A stretch of DNA of 57,928 nucleotides, taken from NCBI GenBank assembly GCA_037447655.1, contig JBBHKE010002496.1:1-57928 (forward strand), read 5' to 3'. Source of the stretch: Zygnema cylindricum. Taxonomy: Eukaryota > Streptophyta > Zygnematophyceae > Zygnematales > Zygnemataceae. The notes under the pieces are model-generated. The model did not search any database and was not told where the DNA came from. It saw only the letters and a program-made list of their open reading frames with translations. Numbering within the stretch: the stretch's first letter is position 1; the number at the start of each line of letters is the position of its first letter. Of this stretch, positions 11,037 through 24,600 are shown one piece after another. Made by a program: the position numbers and the translations under genes.

Positions 11037-12702
11037 TGTTCATAGCCTTTAGTGCGAAGGATTCAATGGCAACGAAATATACGTAACGAACGCATTGAAC
11101 GTTTTGAACAAATCGTTAAAAATTGTTAATGAATTTTCATCCATACACTTCCGTACATATAAATATTACATATAGTGCAGTTTGTAGGTTTTGTTAAATG
11201 GGCGCTAAACAAAATAAATACCATCGTATTACCTCTACGCATTGGAATAATCTCATCAACTAGTAGCAAAAAATGTGAGAACATGATACGTCAAAATATA
11301 GAAGACCGGGTTAAAAAGTCGGCAAGTGCAAACTTTTGTCAACGTCCGTCTGCCGCCGCCTTCTCTGTGCCTTCTCTCCCTACCTTCTCTCCCTATCTCA
11401 CATACATCACAGGAATGCAAAAAAATAATGTACAGACCATGTACAAATGACATATTTCACATTCAGTATTGCACGACATAAAAAAACAAAATATTAAAAA
11501 AGATCAATTTTTTCGATCCAAAAAAAAATACATCTTTTTCATCAATCTCTACTCTAAATCCTCTTCCCCTAATTCAACGTCCATGATGTCGCTTGGGCAT
11601 TATATTCGAAGTTGCAATAATATAATCAACAAGACGCATAATATACAACATATATACACATAACATACAACAATATATATAATATAGACGCATAATATAC
11701 AACTCCCACTCCTCTCCTCGAATTCTCGGCATGTCTGTTTTTGTCGAAGTGTGGAAGAGAGGATAGTAAAAAGCTTGGGAGGGAGGAGGGTATGATATAG
11801 GGAGGCGGCTTCCTTGTGGTTTCGTTTTCAACATTCCATGGCGGCTTCTTTCAAAAAAAATTGAAGAAAACGCCCGTACAGTTTTCAAACTTACCGCGCG
11901 AAAATAGTGTAACGTATCAACGTCTCTTTTCAAAAATGTCCGTACATTTTCGATGAAATGACTTACAGGTTCCGTGATATTTTTGTTCAGTTCACTGGAC
12001 GAAAGTACTAATAAATGCGACTTATCTTTTCCTCGAATTCTGTACATTTCCGTAAAAAAACGTTCATTTTACAGGAAATGTTGTAATATTCCAGTAAATT
12101 GTCCGTACAGTTTACCGGACAGAAAGTATAGCGCGTTTTTTTGCTATTTTTCCAAGAGTCACGAATTATACGTTTCAATGGTAGAAATTGAAAAATAGCA
12201 CGATGACAATAACACTGGTGTGGTTGCTTTGGTGTATTATACTTAAGTGTTGTTGTTCAAATCGTGCTATTTTTTCCTTTTCCCCGATTGCTACTTATAA
12301 TTCGTGACTGTTGAAAAAATTGCAAAAAATCGCAATGTATTTTCTGTCCGGTAAACTGAACCGACAGTTCAAGGAAACTGTACGGTATTTTACGGTAAAT
12401 ATTAGGTTTTGTACTAAAAAGTATTGAGTTTGATGAGAAGATACGTTGCACTTCGTAGTACTTTCTGTTCTGTAAACTGAACAGAATTTTAGGAGAAACG
12501 TACAGAATTGTACCAAAAATGTACGGACTATGACGAAAAGATGCGGGGACTTTACAGAAAATGTAAAAACTGCAGTATATGTTAATTCATTTTAGTACGG
12601 ACGAAAATTCATTAACTATTTTTAAGATTTTTTTCAAAACGTTCAACTTTCGTTACGTATAATTCGTCACGATTGAATTGTTCACACTAAACAGTGTGAA
12701 TA
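11037..12702. mobile_element. Long inverted-repeat (foldback or Mutator-like) element
   Basis: The left arm 11037-11150 and the reverse complement of 12590-12702 align over more than 100 bases; shared blocks include tatacgtaacgaa, ttgaacgttttgaa and gttaatgaattttc. A second, inner palindrome of roughly 11900-12205 against 12262-12560 shares caacttacc/accgg-type blocks such as 'gtttaccggacagaaa' and its mirror 'tttctgtccggtaaac', centred near 12230. Long TIRs suggest a Mutator-like or foldback element. I could not define a target duplication, and no transposase is visible. Confidence 0.6.
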
Positions 12703-12706
12703 ACTA

Positions 12707-14369
12707 CATCGCGAATCGTAATTAGAGTAAATTACTCTAATTCGGTCGCTCAAAATTTCGACTTTATCACATGAAATAGAGTAAATGATTCTAATTTTTT
12801 CATTATTCTATTTAAGTTAAAGTTTAATTAGCGTTTTTAATTCTAATATAGGTTCGTTTTACATAGTGTGGAGTACGGACGACCTCCGACCGTGCAAAAT
12901 TATACTTTATGAAGTAAAAAAATACAAATAATGATTTAATACAGGCCGTTATCATGTAACTGCGTTTTAACAAACGGCGTAGTGCAAACGTCATAGTGAC
13001 GATAAACTGTACGTTTAGCCAAATTCTGTACGAATACCTTATTTACAGTAGAGGATATTAACGTGCCAAATTAGAGTACTTAAATAAATTAGGGCCAAGT
13101 TCCATGAGACGAAAACTGGGATTGTTTACAGAAATCCGTGAATATCTGTACCAGAACGTACCGCTTATTTTGTTTTTATACGAAAACATACATTACAGAG
13201 AATCTTGCCAATACTCTCCGAAGGTCTGGGAGGTAATATTGACCGTGGGATGTTCATCCGCGAAGCATTCTCTTCATTTTTCTCTGTAGCTGCCAACGTA
13301 CCTGTAACAGGTGGGTTGGTAGATACAAAAAATAATTAATAGTCATACGCTGGAAGGAAAAGCTACGTGTCACGATGTAAAACCAACGAAATTTGACAAA
13401 ATTTGCACGTGACGCGCACTTTCAAGAATATAACCGAAAATAAAAATGTTATTTCGTATGTTGAAATTAATAGATTTCTAGAGTATTTTCTAGGTTTAAA
13501 ATGTTAGTATAAAAGAAAAAGAAAAAAGACAGACAGCCTGCCTAGGCAGTCACCTCTCCCTTTGAGAGTTTGTACAAATTGGCATTTTTACTGCCTCATA
13601 ACTTATCGCCTGGTTGGGCGTTTTCAGAGATTCTTTTTCCTACAGACTCAGGGGAGTCCAGGCTGCACAGGGGTACATTCAGATTGTCAGCTTGATTGCC
13701 TGGCCAGCAGTGGCTGTGGGTTAAAGTGGGCTAGTTAACAACTATCTAGAGGCTTCCTGTATTCTGTAGTCCAATGGAGGACACCAAATTGCATCGTAAC
13801 TCTCCTTTGACACACTATTTTCAGTACCTTTTGTTTGTCACACAATTTTTTGCAGCGTACTTCTATCACACTATTTATGACAACGCCTTTTGGTGACGTT
13901 TCAAAATACCAAACCCTAAAAACGGATTTGGTGTAGAAGAGAAGCCTTTGGTATCAAGTGAACAAGCATGTGGTACACTCATTGGGTTCGGACGTACAGC
14001 GTACGCGAAGATTTGAAGTTAATAATGGTCGGTGTGAAGATATTTTAAAGATTTTGAGTATCCTGTCAAAACCCACGTGGTACCACTCAGTGTATAACAC
14101 CTGGATTACAGAATCTTCCTGATGGAACATCTACTCAATTAAACCGGTCTGTAGAATTAGCCGTACGATTACAGAAATGTCTGATGGAACTTGGCCCTTA
14201 GAGTAAACTTCATAGTTGAAACAGCTCTATCACGCAAATTAGCGTTCACTACTCTAATTATTATTTTTAGTTTTTGTACTCTAATTTTTTTTTTAGTTTT
14301 TGTACTCTAATTTTTTTTTTTAGTTTTTGTACTCTATTTTTTTCATTACTCTAATTACGATTCGCGGTG
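12707..14369. mobile_element. TA-flanked MITE, split by another element
   Basis: The termini are 'catcgcgaatcgtaattaga' at the left and the mirrored 'tctaattacgattcgcggtg' at the right, each flanked by TA (12705-12706 and 14370-14371). The terminal repeat belongs to the same family as 14813-15010. Its interior is interrupted by the TTA-flanked element at 13092-14197; without that insert it would be about 550 bp. Confidence 0.65.
13092..14197. mobile_element. TTA-flanked (PIF/Harbinger-type) non-autonomous element
   Basis: The 14-bp inverted repeat is gggccaagttccat at the left and atggaacttggccc at the right, flanked directly by TTA at 13089-13091 and 14198-14200. Three-base TTA/TAA duplications are typical of PIF/Harbinger. 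At 1106 bp it encodes only short ORFs and no recognisable DDE transposase. Confidence 0.65.
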
Positions 14370-14395
14370 TACAGCACACCCTTCTTCGCTATTAG

Positions 14396-14805
14396 TAGTG
14401 TTGGGTATCGAGGACCCTTTGCCGATATGCGATATATATCGAATTTCAGGTACCCGATATTCGATATATCGCTTCGATATATCGAAAACAAAATTATCGC
14501 GATATATCGTCGATATATCGAACCATAAAAAATATGAAAATTTTCATTTTTTTTTCAAACCCCCCCCCCCCCCCCCCCCGCTCAGTGGGGGGGGGGGGGG
14601 GGGGGGGGGTGGGTGGTAAATATTTATACGATTTTACGTACGATTTTCCGTACTATGACTGTACGGACACCCATTTTTTTGCGATATATATCGCGATAAT
14701 TTATGTTGGTCCCGCTACGATATATCGAGGAATCTGCTCGATCGATATTCGATATATTGAATATCGTAATTATCGCGATATGAGTTTACCCGATACCCAA
14801 CACTA
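14396..14805. mobile_element. Non-autonomous hAT-type foldback element
   Basis: The terminal repeats are 'tagtgttgggtatcg' and 'cgatacccaacacta'. The flanks are gctattag (14388-14395) and gctattac (14806-14813), an 8-bp duplication with one mismatch. The arms are rich in cgatatatcg palindromes. The centre is a poly-C/poly-G hairpin, listed separately. Confidence 0.85.
14560..14609. repeat. Poly-C/poly-G inverted tract
   Basis: There are about 20 C (14560-14579), a seven-base spacer (gctcagt) and about 23 G (14587-14609), followed by tgggtgg. The tract sits near the middle of the hAT element and could form a hairpin or G-quadruplex. The exact run lengths may be unreliable in a draft assembly. 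Confidence 0.8.
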
Positions 14806-14812
14806 GCTATTA

Positions 14813-15010
14813 CACCGCGAATCGTTATTAGCGTTGAGAAATATTAGTGTAAAGAAAAAATTAGCGTCATTCATTCTAATTTAGTGCCAGGAGACGTGGC
14901 AGATTATGGTCCACGTCCTTAAATAGTGTAGTTTATTCTATTTAAGGTATTAATGTCAAAATTTTGGGGTGCCGATATAGAGTTCATAACGCTAATAACG
15001 ATTCGCGGTG
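14813..15010. mobile_element. TA-flanked MITE with a 23-bp perfect TIR
   Basis: The termini 'caccgcgaatcgttattagc' (continuing gtt) and the exact mirror image at 14988-15010 are flanked by TA (14811-14812 and 15011-15012). TA duplications point to the Tc1/mariner superfamily. It is 198 bp and non-coding. It is the best-preserved of the MITEs sharing this terminus (5570, 12707 and 33967). Confidence 0.85.
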
Positions 15011-15668
15011 TAGTGTTCACACACAAAGCGATACACGATGTACTGTGACGCTCCCACATCCTGCATTGACATGACCGTTGACGTAATCGCCTTTGGCGGC
15101 GAGATCGCGAATGGTACGTACTGTACGTCTACAAAAAGTACAAAACCTGTATTGAACGATGACCTGGTACGCACGAGCATGGTACGCAAATGAAGATTTT
15201 TGGTCGGTGTGAAAATCATTGACGATTTTCAATATCAATCTATAGATACGTGACACCACTCTTTTGCTACCACGTGGATTACAGACTCTCCGCAATGGAA
15301 TTTCGTTCAAATTGTAGCATCCTGTAATGTTGGCCGTACAATTACAGAATGTCCTAATGGAACTTCACCCTTATACATTGAAGAATTTCGCCTTTAACGT
15401 TTAGGGTGAATATTAGAGTCGGGTCAGCTGTACTTGGGTGGTTTAATTATCTTCAAAAAACTGTACGAGTGGTACAATTTATCCTCCTAACGAGGTTAAC
15501 AATTCGGTAAATGTAGTTAGCCTGCATGCACTTTATGCAGGATACCGTAGGATGGTTGACAACATCTGTGCGATCCGGATGCGAGATTTGTTGGCCATGA
15601 TGTTTTAGGTTATTGCCCTGCTGCTGACACGTGGCGTGGCCAGCAGTTTCCTGTCGGAGTAGCAGCGC

Positions 15669-18600
15669 ATGTTGGAAAACGCCATGGCGACCATGGATTC
15701 TGTTGAAGGGAAAAGTTTTGAAACAGTCAGCTATGGCGGATGGCTTTCTTCCGGAAATTTCGCTTCTTCAAGTTTGAGTGACAGGTATTCCGTGTTTTGA
15801 CGAGGAATGATACTGTAATTGAGGACTAAAATATGATGATGAAACAGTTATTTTCAACCGTTTCTGGCAGCTGTTTCTGGTGGTATTGGTGCAAAAAGAG
15901 CTGTACTGTGTAATTGAGGCTTGTGGTTTGAGGAATATGAAGTGTTGTAGGGTCCAAAATATTTGATATGCGAAAAACAGAACAGTTAAGGTGTTATAAT
16001 CGCTTCTAATTTGGAGCCCTATGTAGGACATTTCAAATCTTAGGTTTTTAAAGTAGATAATTAATGAAGTTCTTATGGATATTTTGATATAATTAAACTT
16101 CCAGGAACTTTGTTATGCTCGTAGAAATCACATGCCTATGTTTTGACCTTTTCTCGGCTTCATTTTCTTTTTCGTTCAACTTTTAAACACACATAAACAT
16201 GCATATAGATTTTCTTGTGCTTCTTCTATGTGAATTTTCCAACTCTGTGAGATTTTCTTAACACGTACGCCTTCATCCATGGTGTTGTTTTCGCGCAAAA
16301 CCATTTGCCACTTGCAAAGAGATATTGTTTTTCACCATTTTCAAATGCGCGAAAAGTAGTGGAAATGCTATATGTGGTTAGTCGGTGTACTTTACGGTGT
16401 AGTTCTCTGTATAGTATGAAGCAATCACATACAGCGTTTCCTATTGTTTTTGCACATTTGCGCTGTGGTTTGTCGTCCTGCTATCTGGAACTTGTCCCAC
16501 AGGTAATTACGTTGAAGAAATTTGTCTCGAGGTTGAGGGTTAATTGTACTGTTGTCGGGTAAACCATAGGTAAATTCACCCAAATAATTGTACGAATCGT
16601 ACGATTTACCCCCAGAACGAGGGCAAAACTTTTGATAGTGTAATGACCCTGCCAGTCGACCCTCAAGTTTCTGTTTCTTTCTTTCTTTCTTTTGCAGATA
16701 TGTGGAGCTCTGTCGGAGCTATGGCGAGGAGCCTCATCCAAGCATTCTGGCTTGCTGCTTCCTTGTGAGAAATCCTAATTATCACTTTACATGTAGAAAA
16801 AACCCCTTTATTCTATCTTTTCCCCTTTCTATCCTTTCCTCTTTCTTTTTTCACAGTGACGAAAGTGAACTTCTGAACATCTCGTCTTTTCCCCTTTGTT
16901 CTCATAGTAACGAAAGTGAACTTTTGAACATCTCTTGACATGTAGATAATTCTTTTTCTCACCGTGCGGAAAGTAAGAATTTATTTGAAAGCCAAGTTCA
17001 TTGGGGAAAAAGTTGAAACCTGCATTTCACCATGTCAAGAAGAGTGGCATCGATCCAGTATGAATAATTTGGACCTAGAAATTGAAATGTTTGAAGCGTT
17101 GGTCCATAATTACCATTACAAGGCCATGATTTTCTTATGGAGTGAACCTGTCATAAGCTTCATTGTCACAAATGAGGTGATCAGTTATGGCCCGATTTCC
17201 CGGTTGACTTCTTCTGTTTCTGTCTTTCATTCACTGCAGTTTACAATATTGAATTTTACATTTTAAATTTATAAGACAGAAACAAACTACGTACAAACTA
17301 GGTGCTAGGACAAATGTATGATAAATTCCTTGATGGGAGTGGTTTTTTTGTTTCCTCTGAATTGGTCTTTTGTGTATGAGAAGTTGTTGGCTCTTTAACG
17401 GAGATGCTCTGACATTTTGCTTTCTGACTTGGTCATCAAGAAAATAATTTTATCAGGATGGAGTTTGGAAGTCCGTTGTGTGAATGCTTTATCACCGAGA
17501 TTTAGCAAATCAAAGTGTTTAGATTTTCTCAGTTTGCAGTCCCTACGCGAAAAACATCAACTCTGGTTTTGTACGCAATCATTTGATCTCCTTAGGATTG
17601 TTTTCGAAAGTGTCCAGAATATTCACTCCATAGTCTATTTCTTTGAGATTTGCAAATAGGAGTCTCAGAAACTTTATTAGTCAGCTTACTTGTGAAGCAC
17701 ACGGTACAAATGCGCTTTAGTGGTTCCTTGGGTATAACTTCGTCGCTTTTTCGTCACTGGAACAAACGTTATCACTTATTTGTCCTTGACGTCACTTTTT
17801 GATCATCCATTGCCCACTTCTGTTTCAGGCATCCGATATGTTGTCACAGGGGAAACCGGCTTTGCTGGGGATTTCCCTCTGTCAGCTGGACGAAAGCGAC
17901 GTTTTAGCGCTTGTGGCTCTTTTGAGCACCAGCTGTCAAGCGATTGATGCTGTGGATATTGACGCAGAGGAGTCACGGCTTCCCCCTTCTGTTGTTCTTC
18001 AGATTCTCCGGGCAGCCGGGACAAAACTTCGTTTGGTGGACCTGACCAACCGGCACATGGGTCGGGAAGTTTTGAAGTAAGAGCCCAGATTTGTGAGACT
18101 GTAAGGAACTGAAGGAACTGAAGGCTTTTTTACTTTCTTATGGTATGCATGCTTCATAGGTTGTGGAAGAAGATGGGGCCGAAGTGCTGGGAGACTTGAA
18201 GGTTTCAGGAAGGAGGATTATCCTGACAACGTACTAGATGGATTTTCTGCAAACACTAGCCCACTTATAGTTCATCTTAACAGGTGTTCAGGTGTAGGAC
18301 CTGTTCCTGTTTTATATTTGTATTTGAATACGCTTCCTAGTGGACGAATGTTTTTCAAAATCTGACAGCTCAAATTCCTTCCGTTTACTTCCTTCCTTCC
18401 TTCCTCCTCTTCTTCTTCCTTCTTCTTTCTTCTTCCTACCCACTTCTTTTAATTTTTCTACCTGCCACCTTCTTCTTCTTCTTCTTCTTCAATCTTCCTT
18501 TTTCTACCACATGTCATTTTCATGTGTTCCACAGTGGTGTGTAACAAAATTTATGTTCTCACCTTTTAAGAAACCCAGTTGTTTGTGCAGCAAACTTGTC

Positions 18601-21600
18601 GTTGTTATTGCTTGCATACAAGTTTGGGTGTGTATGTATGTTTTTCTTTTAAAAATAGTTTTTTGGGAGCAGCAATGAAACGTCTAGTAGATTTGACACT
18701 GACAGGATCATTACATTCAAATTTGTTTAGTAAATGGACTTTGCCTTTTTGCTTGAAGTCCATTTTTTTTTTTTCCCCCTTTCGTCCTGTCCTTGTGGTA
18801 TTGCGGCAATGGGTTGATGTCATTGTCCTACAACTGCTCGTTTTATAAAACAAGTGTGTTCTTTAATTTTTGTTATTAAATTGATTTTGAATCACTCCAG
18901 GTTAATTTCATTGTTTTATAAATGAAGAGGGAATAACAAGGAGCCAGTTTTCAGACTGCTTTAATAGTTTATTATATTATGACAGGTGCTTCAACAGAAG
19001 CCCAAGTCTCGAGGGAAATTGTGAGCCATTCGTTTCCCTTTATGAAAGCTTTTTGTATGGAAATTATTGATGCTTATACGATTCCTTTGGTTTGTTCATG
19101 TGGCAGGGATATTTTTCATCTTGGATTGCCATGCCTCAGCCTGAATCTCTCAGGCTGTCATGTTCGGAAACTACCTCTAATCGGTCCTTTTTCAAGACTT
19201 CACACTCTTTTCTTGGATCACAACCACCACATCACCTCTCTTCCCGAGAGCTGTTTTTCTCAGATGCCCGAGCTTTCACAACTCTCTCTTTGTGCGACAA
19301 GTGTGACCAATCTATGGACAGCAAGTGCAGCATTACTGCGAGTTTCCTCGTTATTGGAGCTCCGTTTCCAACAATGTGACTGCTGTCCACAGACCACTGC
19401 AGCCTGTTCATTAAGCCAGTTGGAAGATAAAGGGAGTTCTCTAAGTTTCCATGCAGTCGAGGATCCTATAAGCATGATGGAGGTAAATGCAAATTGCAGC
19501 AATGGGGAGGTACAAGGAGCTACAGACAAAGACACCTCTGTAGAGTTGGCTGAACAGCAAGGCCCTACTTCCATGGAGGAGCCATTTCCTGTCACAGTAA
19601 AAAGGGACATGTTTTTGGCAATTCGATCGCGGGACTTGGAGACTAATGCTGGTTCAGCACAAGAGTCTGCTTTTACTGGTGGGCTGGAAGAAATGGGGAG
19701 GCAAATGTCCTGTGAAGTTCCTTTCCGTTTGTCCCCTTTAGGCGAGGTGTCTCATGGAAGTACAGAGGCAAAGCAAGTAAATCAAGTACAGTGCCCAAGC
19801 AATGTTGGTGCAGAGAACCCATTGCTGTGGCGTGCTCCACTTACTCCCAAAAGACCTCTGGCAAATCTATTTAGCCCAGAAGTTTCCGGGGTTCGGATCT
19901 CTGACATTGTTGATAGTTCCCAATGGCCCAAATTGTTAGGAGAGATGAGCTCTGGGAAATCTCAGCATGAAATGGAAGAGGAGAGACCATCGAGTGGGAC
20001 ACCGGAAGAAATGTCAGAACCAGGTTTAACTGCCTTCTCAAGCCAAATAATGGAAGAGGGGTCTCTTGTGGCAAGCATTTGGTCCAGAAGGTTTGATGGA
20101 GAGTCGTCATCAATGAGTATAGATGGCCATGGGAGTCCTGCTCAACAAATTGAGACCACTCACACAATTTGTAGGTTACAAACTGCAGAAGAGCATGTCC
20201 GGTTAGCGGAAGAGAAAGAACCTGCAGTGGTCTATCAGGTGGGTGTGGGGGTAGCGGATGGATCAGTGACGAATCAACAGGCTACTGAAATGGGAAGTGA
20301 TAACAAGATGACGTGGTTCTTGAGTACCAAAACAGAGAATAAGGAGAATTGTACCTTGGGGGTTCCGAGAGACCACGACGACTCTACTTCAGTTGCCCAG
20401 CCATTCGACAGACGGGAGGGTATATGTGTAAATACGCTGACTAGAAGTGTGGAGGAAGATGGACAAGGTAGTAACTTGCGGCAATGGAATATCAGTAGTA
20501 AAAGTATGCAGGCCGACAGGGAAGGAAGCTTAATACAATGGGCTGATGGAAAAATGTTCCCCAGGGGAGATTTGGGAGTTGCATCGAGAGATACTAATGC
20601 CCATTTGGCCTCAGAAGGAGAAGGTTCTCAGGTCAATGGAGATAGAGGTTGGGCAGACCATAATCGACAGTTGGAGGGAGGCAGATTTGTGGGGACAAAT
20701 GAATGGGCTACTGGGACTCATGTACAAGGAGGAGGAGGAGGTGGAGGAGGAGGAGCAGCCAATGCTTCACAGATTGAGAATGGAACATCTGAAGGAGGAG
20801 AAGATGAAGGGTCTGGTTTTGACTCTGTGATGTTTCGTGAAAGGTGGGGGAATGAGGCACCTTTTTTGGAAGAATCTCACATGGAAATAATTTTGGGAGG
20901 ATTTGAAGCGCCTCCTCCTTCACCTCATCTTGATTCTCAAAGAGTTTTATGGAGGGGAGGGGCACAGGCAAATAGCTTCGAGGCTCCTCTCCCTGCAGTG
21001 ACCATACCTGCAGATTTACCTTCTGAAACAGGAGGGGTAGAGGACGATGGCATAGGAAACTGGGAGGAAGATATTGCCAGTAAACGTGCAAAGAAACATG
21101 CTTCTCCAATATGTGACGAACAGTATTACCGTCCTTTCTTGATTGCAATGTTACCAAATCTACAGGTTCTGGACAATGTGGGTATCTCTACAGATGAAAG
21201 GAAAGAGGCACGAGCAGTGTACATAGGAAAATTTGAAGGATTGGCGAATGGCAGGAAGGGGCGGGAGAATCTGTACCATATATTGCAACACCGTGAGGCA
21301 GGGGTCGCTGTCTCTGTCATTAGGAGAAGGAGTTCTGGAAATGCGGGACATAAAAAACAGGTGGAGGATGGTCATAAGGGTTTAACAGAGCATGAAGGTC
21401 AGGCAGGGAGAAATGCATTACAGTCAGTTGGGGATTCCTGCAGGAGGCAACAAGAACAGAACGCTTCAGTTTGTGATGATTACACCTTTTATTCACAACC
21501 TTCATACCAATATTCAATGGGATTTTCGCAAAGTCCTGCCTCAAACACCGCCGGTTCGCAAGCAGTGAAAGGTTGGAGTTCACCAGACGGGTCCTCGATT

Positions 21601-24600
21601 GAGAAAGCGAATGTTGACCAAAGAAGGCAAACTATGTCTCCTTCTCCTTCTCCTTCTTCTTCACCATCTTTGGTGGATTGGGGTGGCAATGATGGCTCTG
21701 TACTCCTGAGGCACAACTCAATTCACTCCAATGGAATAGTGACCAATGGGACTGTGATGGACATTCCTCAAAAGCTCAGAATTGGTGCTGTAATGGGGGC
21801 AGGTTCTCGAAGGGAAGGGCCTGCCGGTTATCGGAGAGCCCTTGCGTCCGCACGTGTGGCAGGATGTGACTGGTCGGAGATGATGCCTATGAAGATTTTG
21901 AATGGAAACGGGATTGATATCCATAGGTACACTTGCCCAAAACTTGGGTTGTGTTTTTTTGCAGTGCTATTACCGAAATGGCAAATTGAGCGTTAGATTT
22001 TTGTTAAGGTTTGGTTATCTGTCTGAGCACTAGGAATTGGTCTGTCTTTGTTGTTTGGGAGGGTTCAGTTCTGGTGATACCATGTAATAATTCTGCTACC
22101 GGTAATGGTACTCTATCACAATGATGTCAAACTGGACAGCTCAACAGAGTCAGAAACAAGTAGGTCGCTTTGTTTTTCCCAGTTTTAATTAGTGCGTGGC
22201 TGCTTTGTTTTCTGCAGGCGATATCGGCCTCGTCAATTTGAGTATAATCCTCTGGAACCCCATCTCATGGTAGTAGGAACATTACAAGGGGAGGTGTTGG
22301 TGGTGAATCATGAGACAGGTATTACAGTGGGACAGGTGCAATCCATTGGAGCACCACATAGTATTCTTGGCCTTTGTTGGCTCAATAAAGATCCCTCTAA
22401 GGTGACAACTCTCACATTTATGTTCACTCTGATAGACCTTGTAAATCCCATGTTATCGCAACCGTCATCACTTGCTTTCGTGCAAAAATCTTGTATTTCC
22501 ACTCCTACTTGTGTTGTCAGCCTTGGCGGAGGTGACAGGTTCCTTTCTCCCATTTCATCGTCTATTTTTACAACTACCTTTTGTGCCTTTTTTTTGTTTG
22601 TTTAATAGCTCATCGGTGGCTGTGACAACGGCTCTATTCAGCTGTATGATGTAAACCACATGAGGGCGTCCCATTTGGCGTCACTCCGTCGTAACCTACC
22701 ATCTGTTAGTATACCTCGCAGTCCTGAAATGACTCCATTAGGACGATCGAATAACACAAGACCAGCATCAGGAGGGCTTCTCCCCTCTGTTCCACGAAGT
22801 CCAGCCTTGTACACATATGAAGACTTTGAACAGCTGACTTCTGTCCATATTAACTGCACTGATGATGTCTTCTTGGCCAGTGGGTGAGTGCCATTTGTCA
22901 CTGGCAGTAGGTTAGAAAATGATAAGACAAAATCCCTTAATGTTTTGGCAAGCGTCTGATGCATGAGTTGGTTAATCCGTGTCCATGATCTCTGCTTTAA
23001 CAGACTAGTTTACTGTGAGAGGTCCAAGGTGAAAAGGTTGCTGCTGAAACTGGGGATTTCATTCCCTTAAGATTAAGATAGGTTCAGAACCTTGGACAGG
23101 CCAGTGACTGTGATCGTCATCTTATGGATCCGACAACTTGTGTCGTCTATACGCAGCTGAAGTTTTCTGTTCGATCTAGGTTTGTTTGTTATTCTTTTGG
23201 TCGTGAAAGTTTTTCATGCTGTTAACTTTTAATTTGTGGTGATGTGGATTTCCTGTAGTTTCAAAGCTGTAACTGCTGTGCTCATCAAGTTCATTATGTG
23301 GGCTGGCTGTGTAACTTGGGTGACTGTACAATCTGCTGTGTACCGATGTTCAATGATTTTATCTAGGAGTTAGCAGAATTGGAGCTGACAAAAACACTGA
23401 AAAAATGTGTTTTTACCTTTTTTCATTCAGCATCCTTGTTTTCGACAGTCTACAGAAAACTTGTTTTGTTTTGTTTTCTTCTGTCCCTACAGAAGAAAAG
23501 CTTTAAATGTACGAGGGCATGTCGTTGAAAGCAAAAAAAATAGGACTGGGTAATGGAATTTAGCATGTGTATGACAAAGTCTGAATTTTTTAGTAAATCC
23601 ATCGGATGGCTTTCTTTTGTTGTTGTCAATTGTAGATGGTTTTCATTGTCTTGTTCTTAATTGATCGACAAAGTCCCATAGAACATTGTGCCCTGGGTAT
23701 TTGAGCCAGTGGGTTTCTACCCATGGAGTATTCAGTTCAGGTGTACGGATTTAGTTTTGAAGTATTGTGAAGCTTAGTGCTCTGAACTTTGTTTTTCATT
23801 TGACAGGTATTCGAATGACGTTGGGCTCTACGATCTTCGCACCGGTCGTCGTCTTCAAATTTTTCCAAATCTTCACCAGGAGCATATCAATGTGTTAAAA
23901 TTTGCTCATCATTCTCCACATCTTTTTGCTACCAGCAGCTTCGATCGAGCCATCAAACTTTGGGATGCGAGGCAAAACATTTCGTCTCGGGGCCCTATCT
24001 ATACTGCACACAGCGATAATCCAAATGTGATGGTTTGCTTCAGCCACGATGATTATTTTCTCCTTTCGTCAGCCGTTGATAATGAGGTAAGGTGAAAGGA
24101 CTGAAGGTAACCTGTGCAGGGCTGGATTGTAGAAGTCTTGAAGGAGTGCCTCATGAAAGGGTACACCAATGGAGGGAGTTATTAAATAGGAAACTTATGA
24201 GACCTTTTTCCTGACTTTTGACACGCAGATTTTAAATCATGTGCTTCCCTTGGTTCTTTGTTTATCATGCAATCTCGTGCGGTAGGTAGTTTTTCTGTTA
24301 AATTACCAGAGATTTCCTCAAGATCAACGTTGAATGCTTGCTCGACCATCGTCCTGCATCAAATTGTGTCCTGGGCTTGGATGACTGTTGATGATTCAAT
24401 GAAGGTGGTGTATAATTTGTTTCTTGGAGGGGACTTATCCGGTGACAATCCGGAGTGAAAGAACGTACTGTGATCAAATGATCGAATCATCTGAAGCCCC
24501 GATGATTAGGTTTCGATTGCAACTCTAATGATGTATCTTCTAACACACTAGATTCACCTTGTATCCAAGGGGGTTCCATTTTGTTTGATAATGTATAGTA

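Noticed and set aside
15013-15373. Second Harbinger-type element ending 'atggaacttcaccc' plus TTA
   Set aside because: The right end resembles that of 13092-14197, but I found no matching left end or duplication.
18979-19106. ORF start at 18979 as the beginning of the 1005-aa protein
   Set aside because: The LRR exon begins at the acceptor 19106/19107, which restores the phase with the upstream exon. Residues before it are intron sequence. The ORF's end is also intronic, past the donor at 21927.
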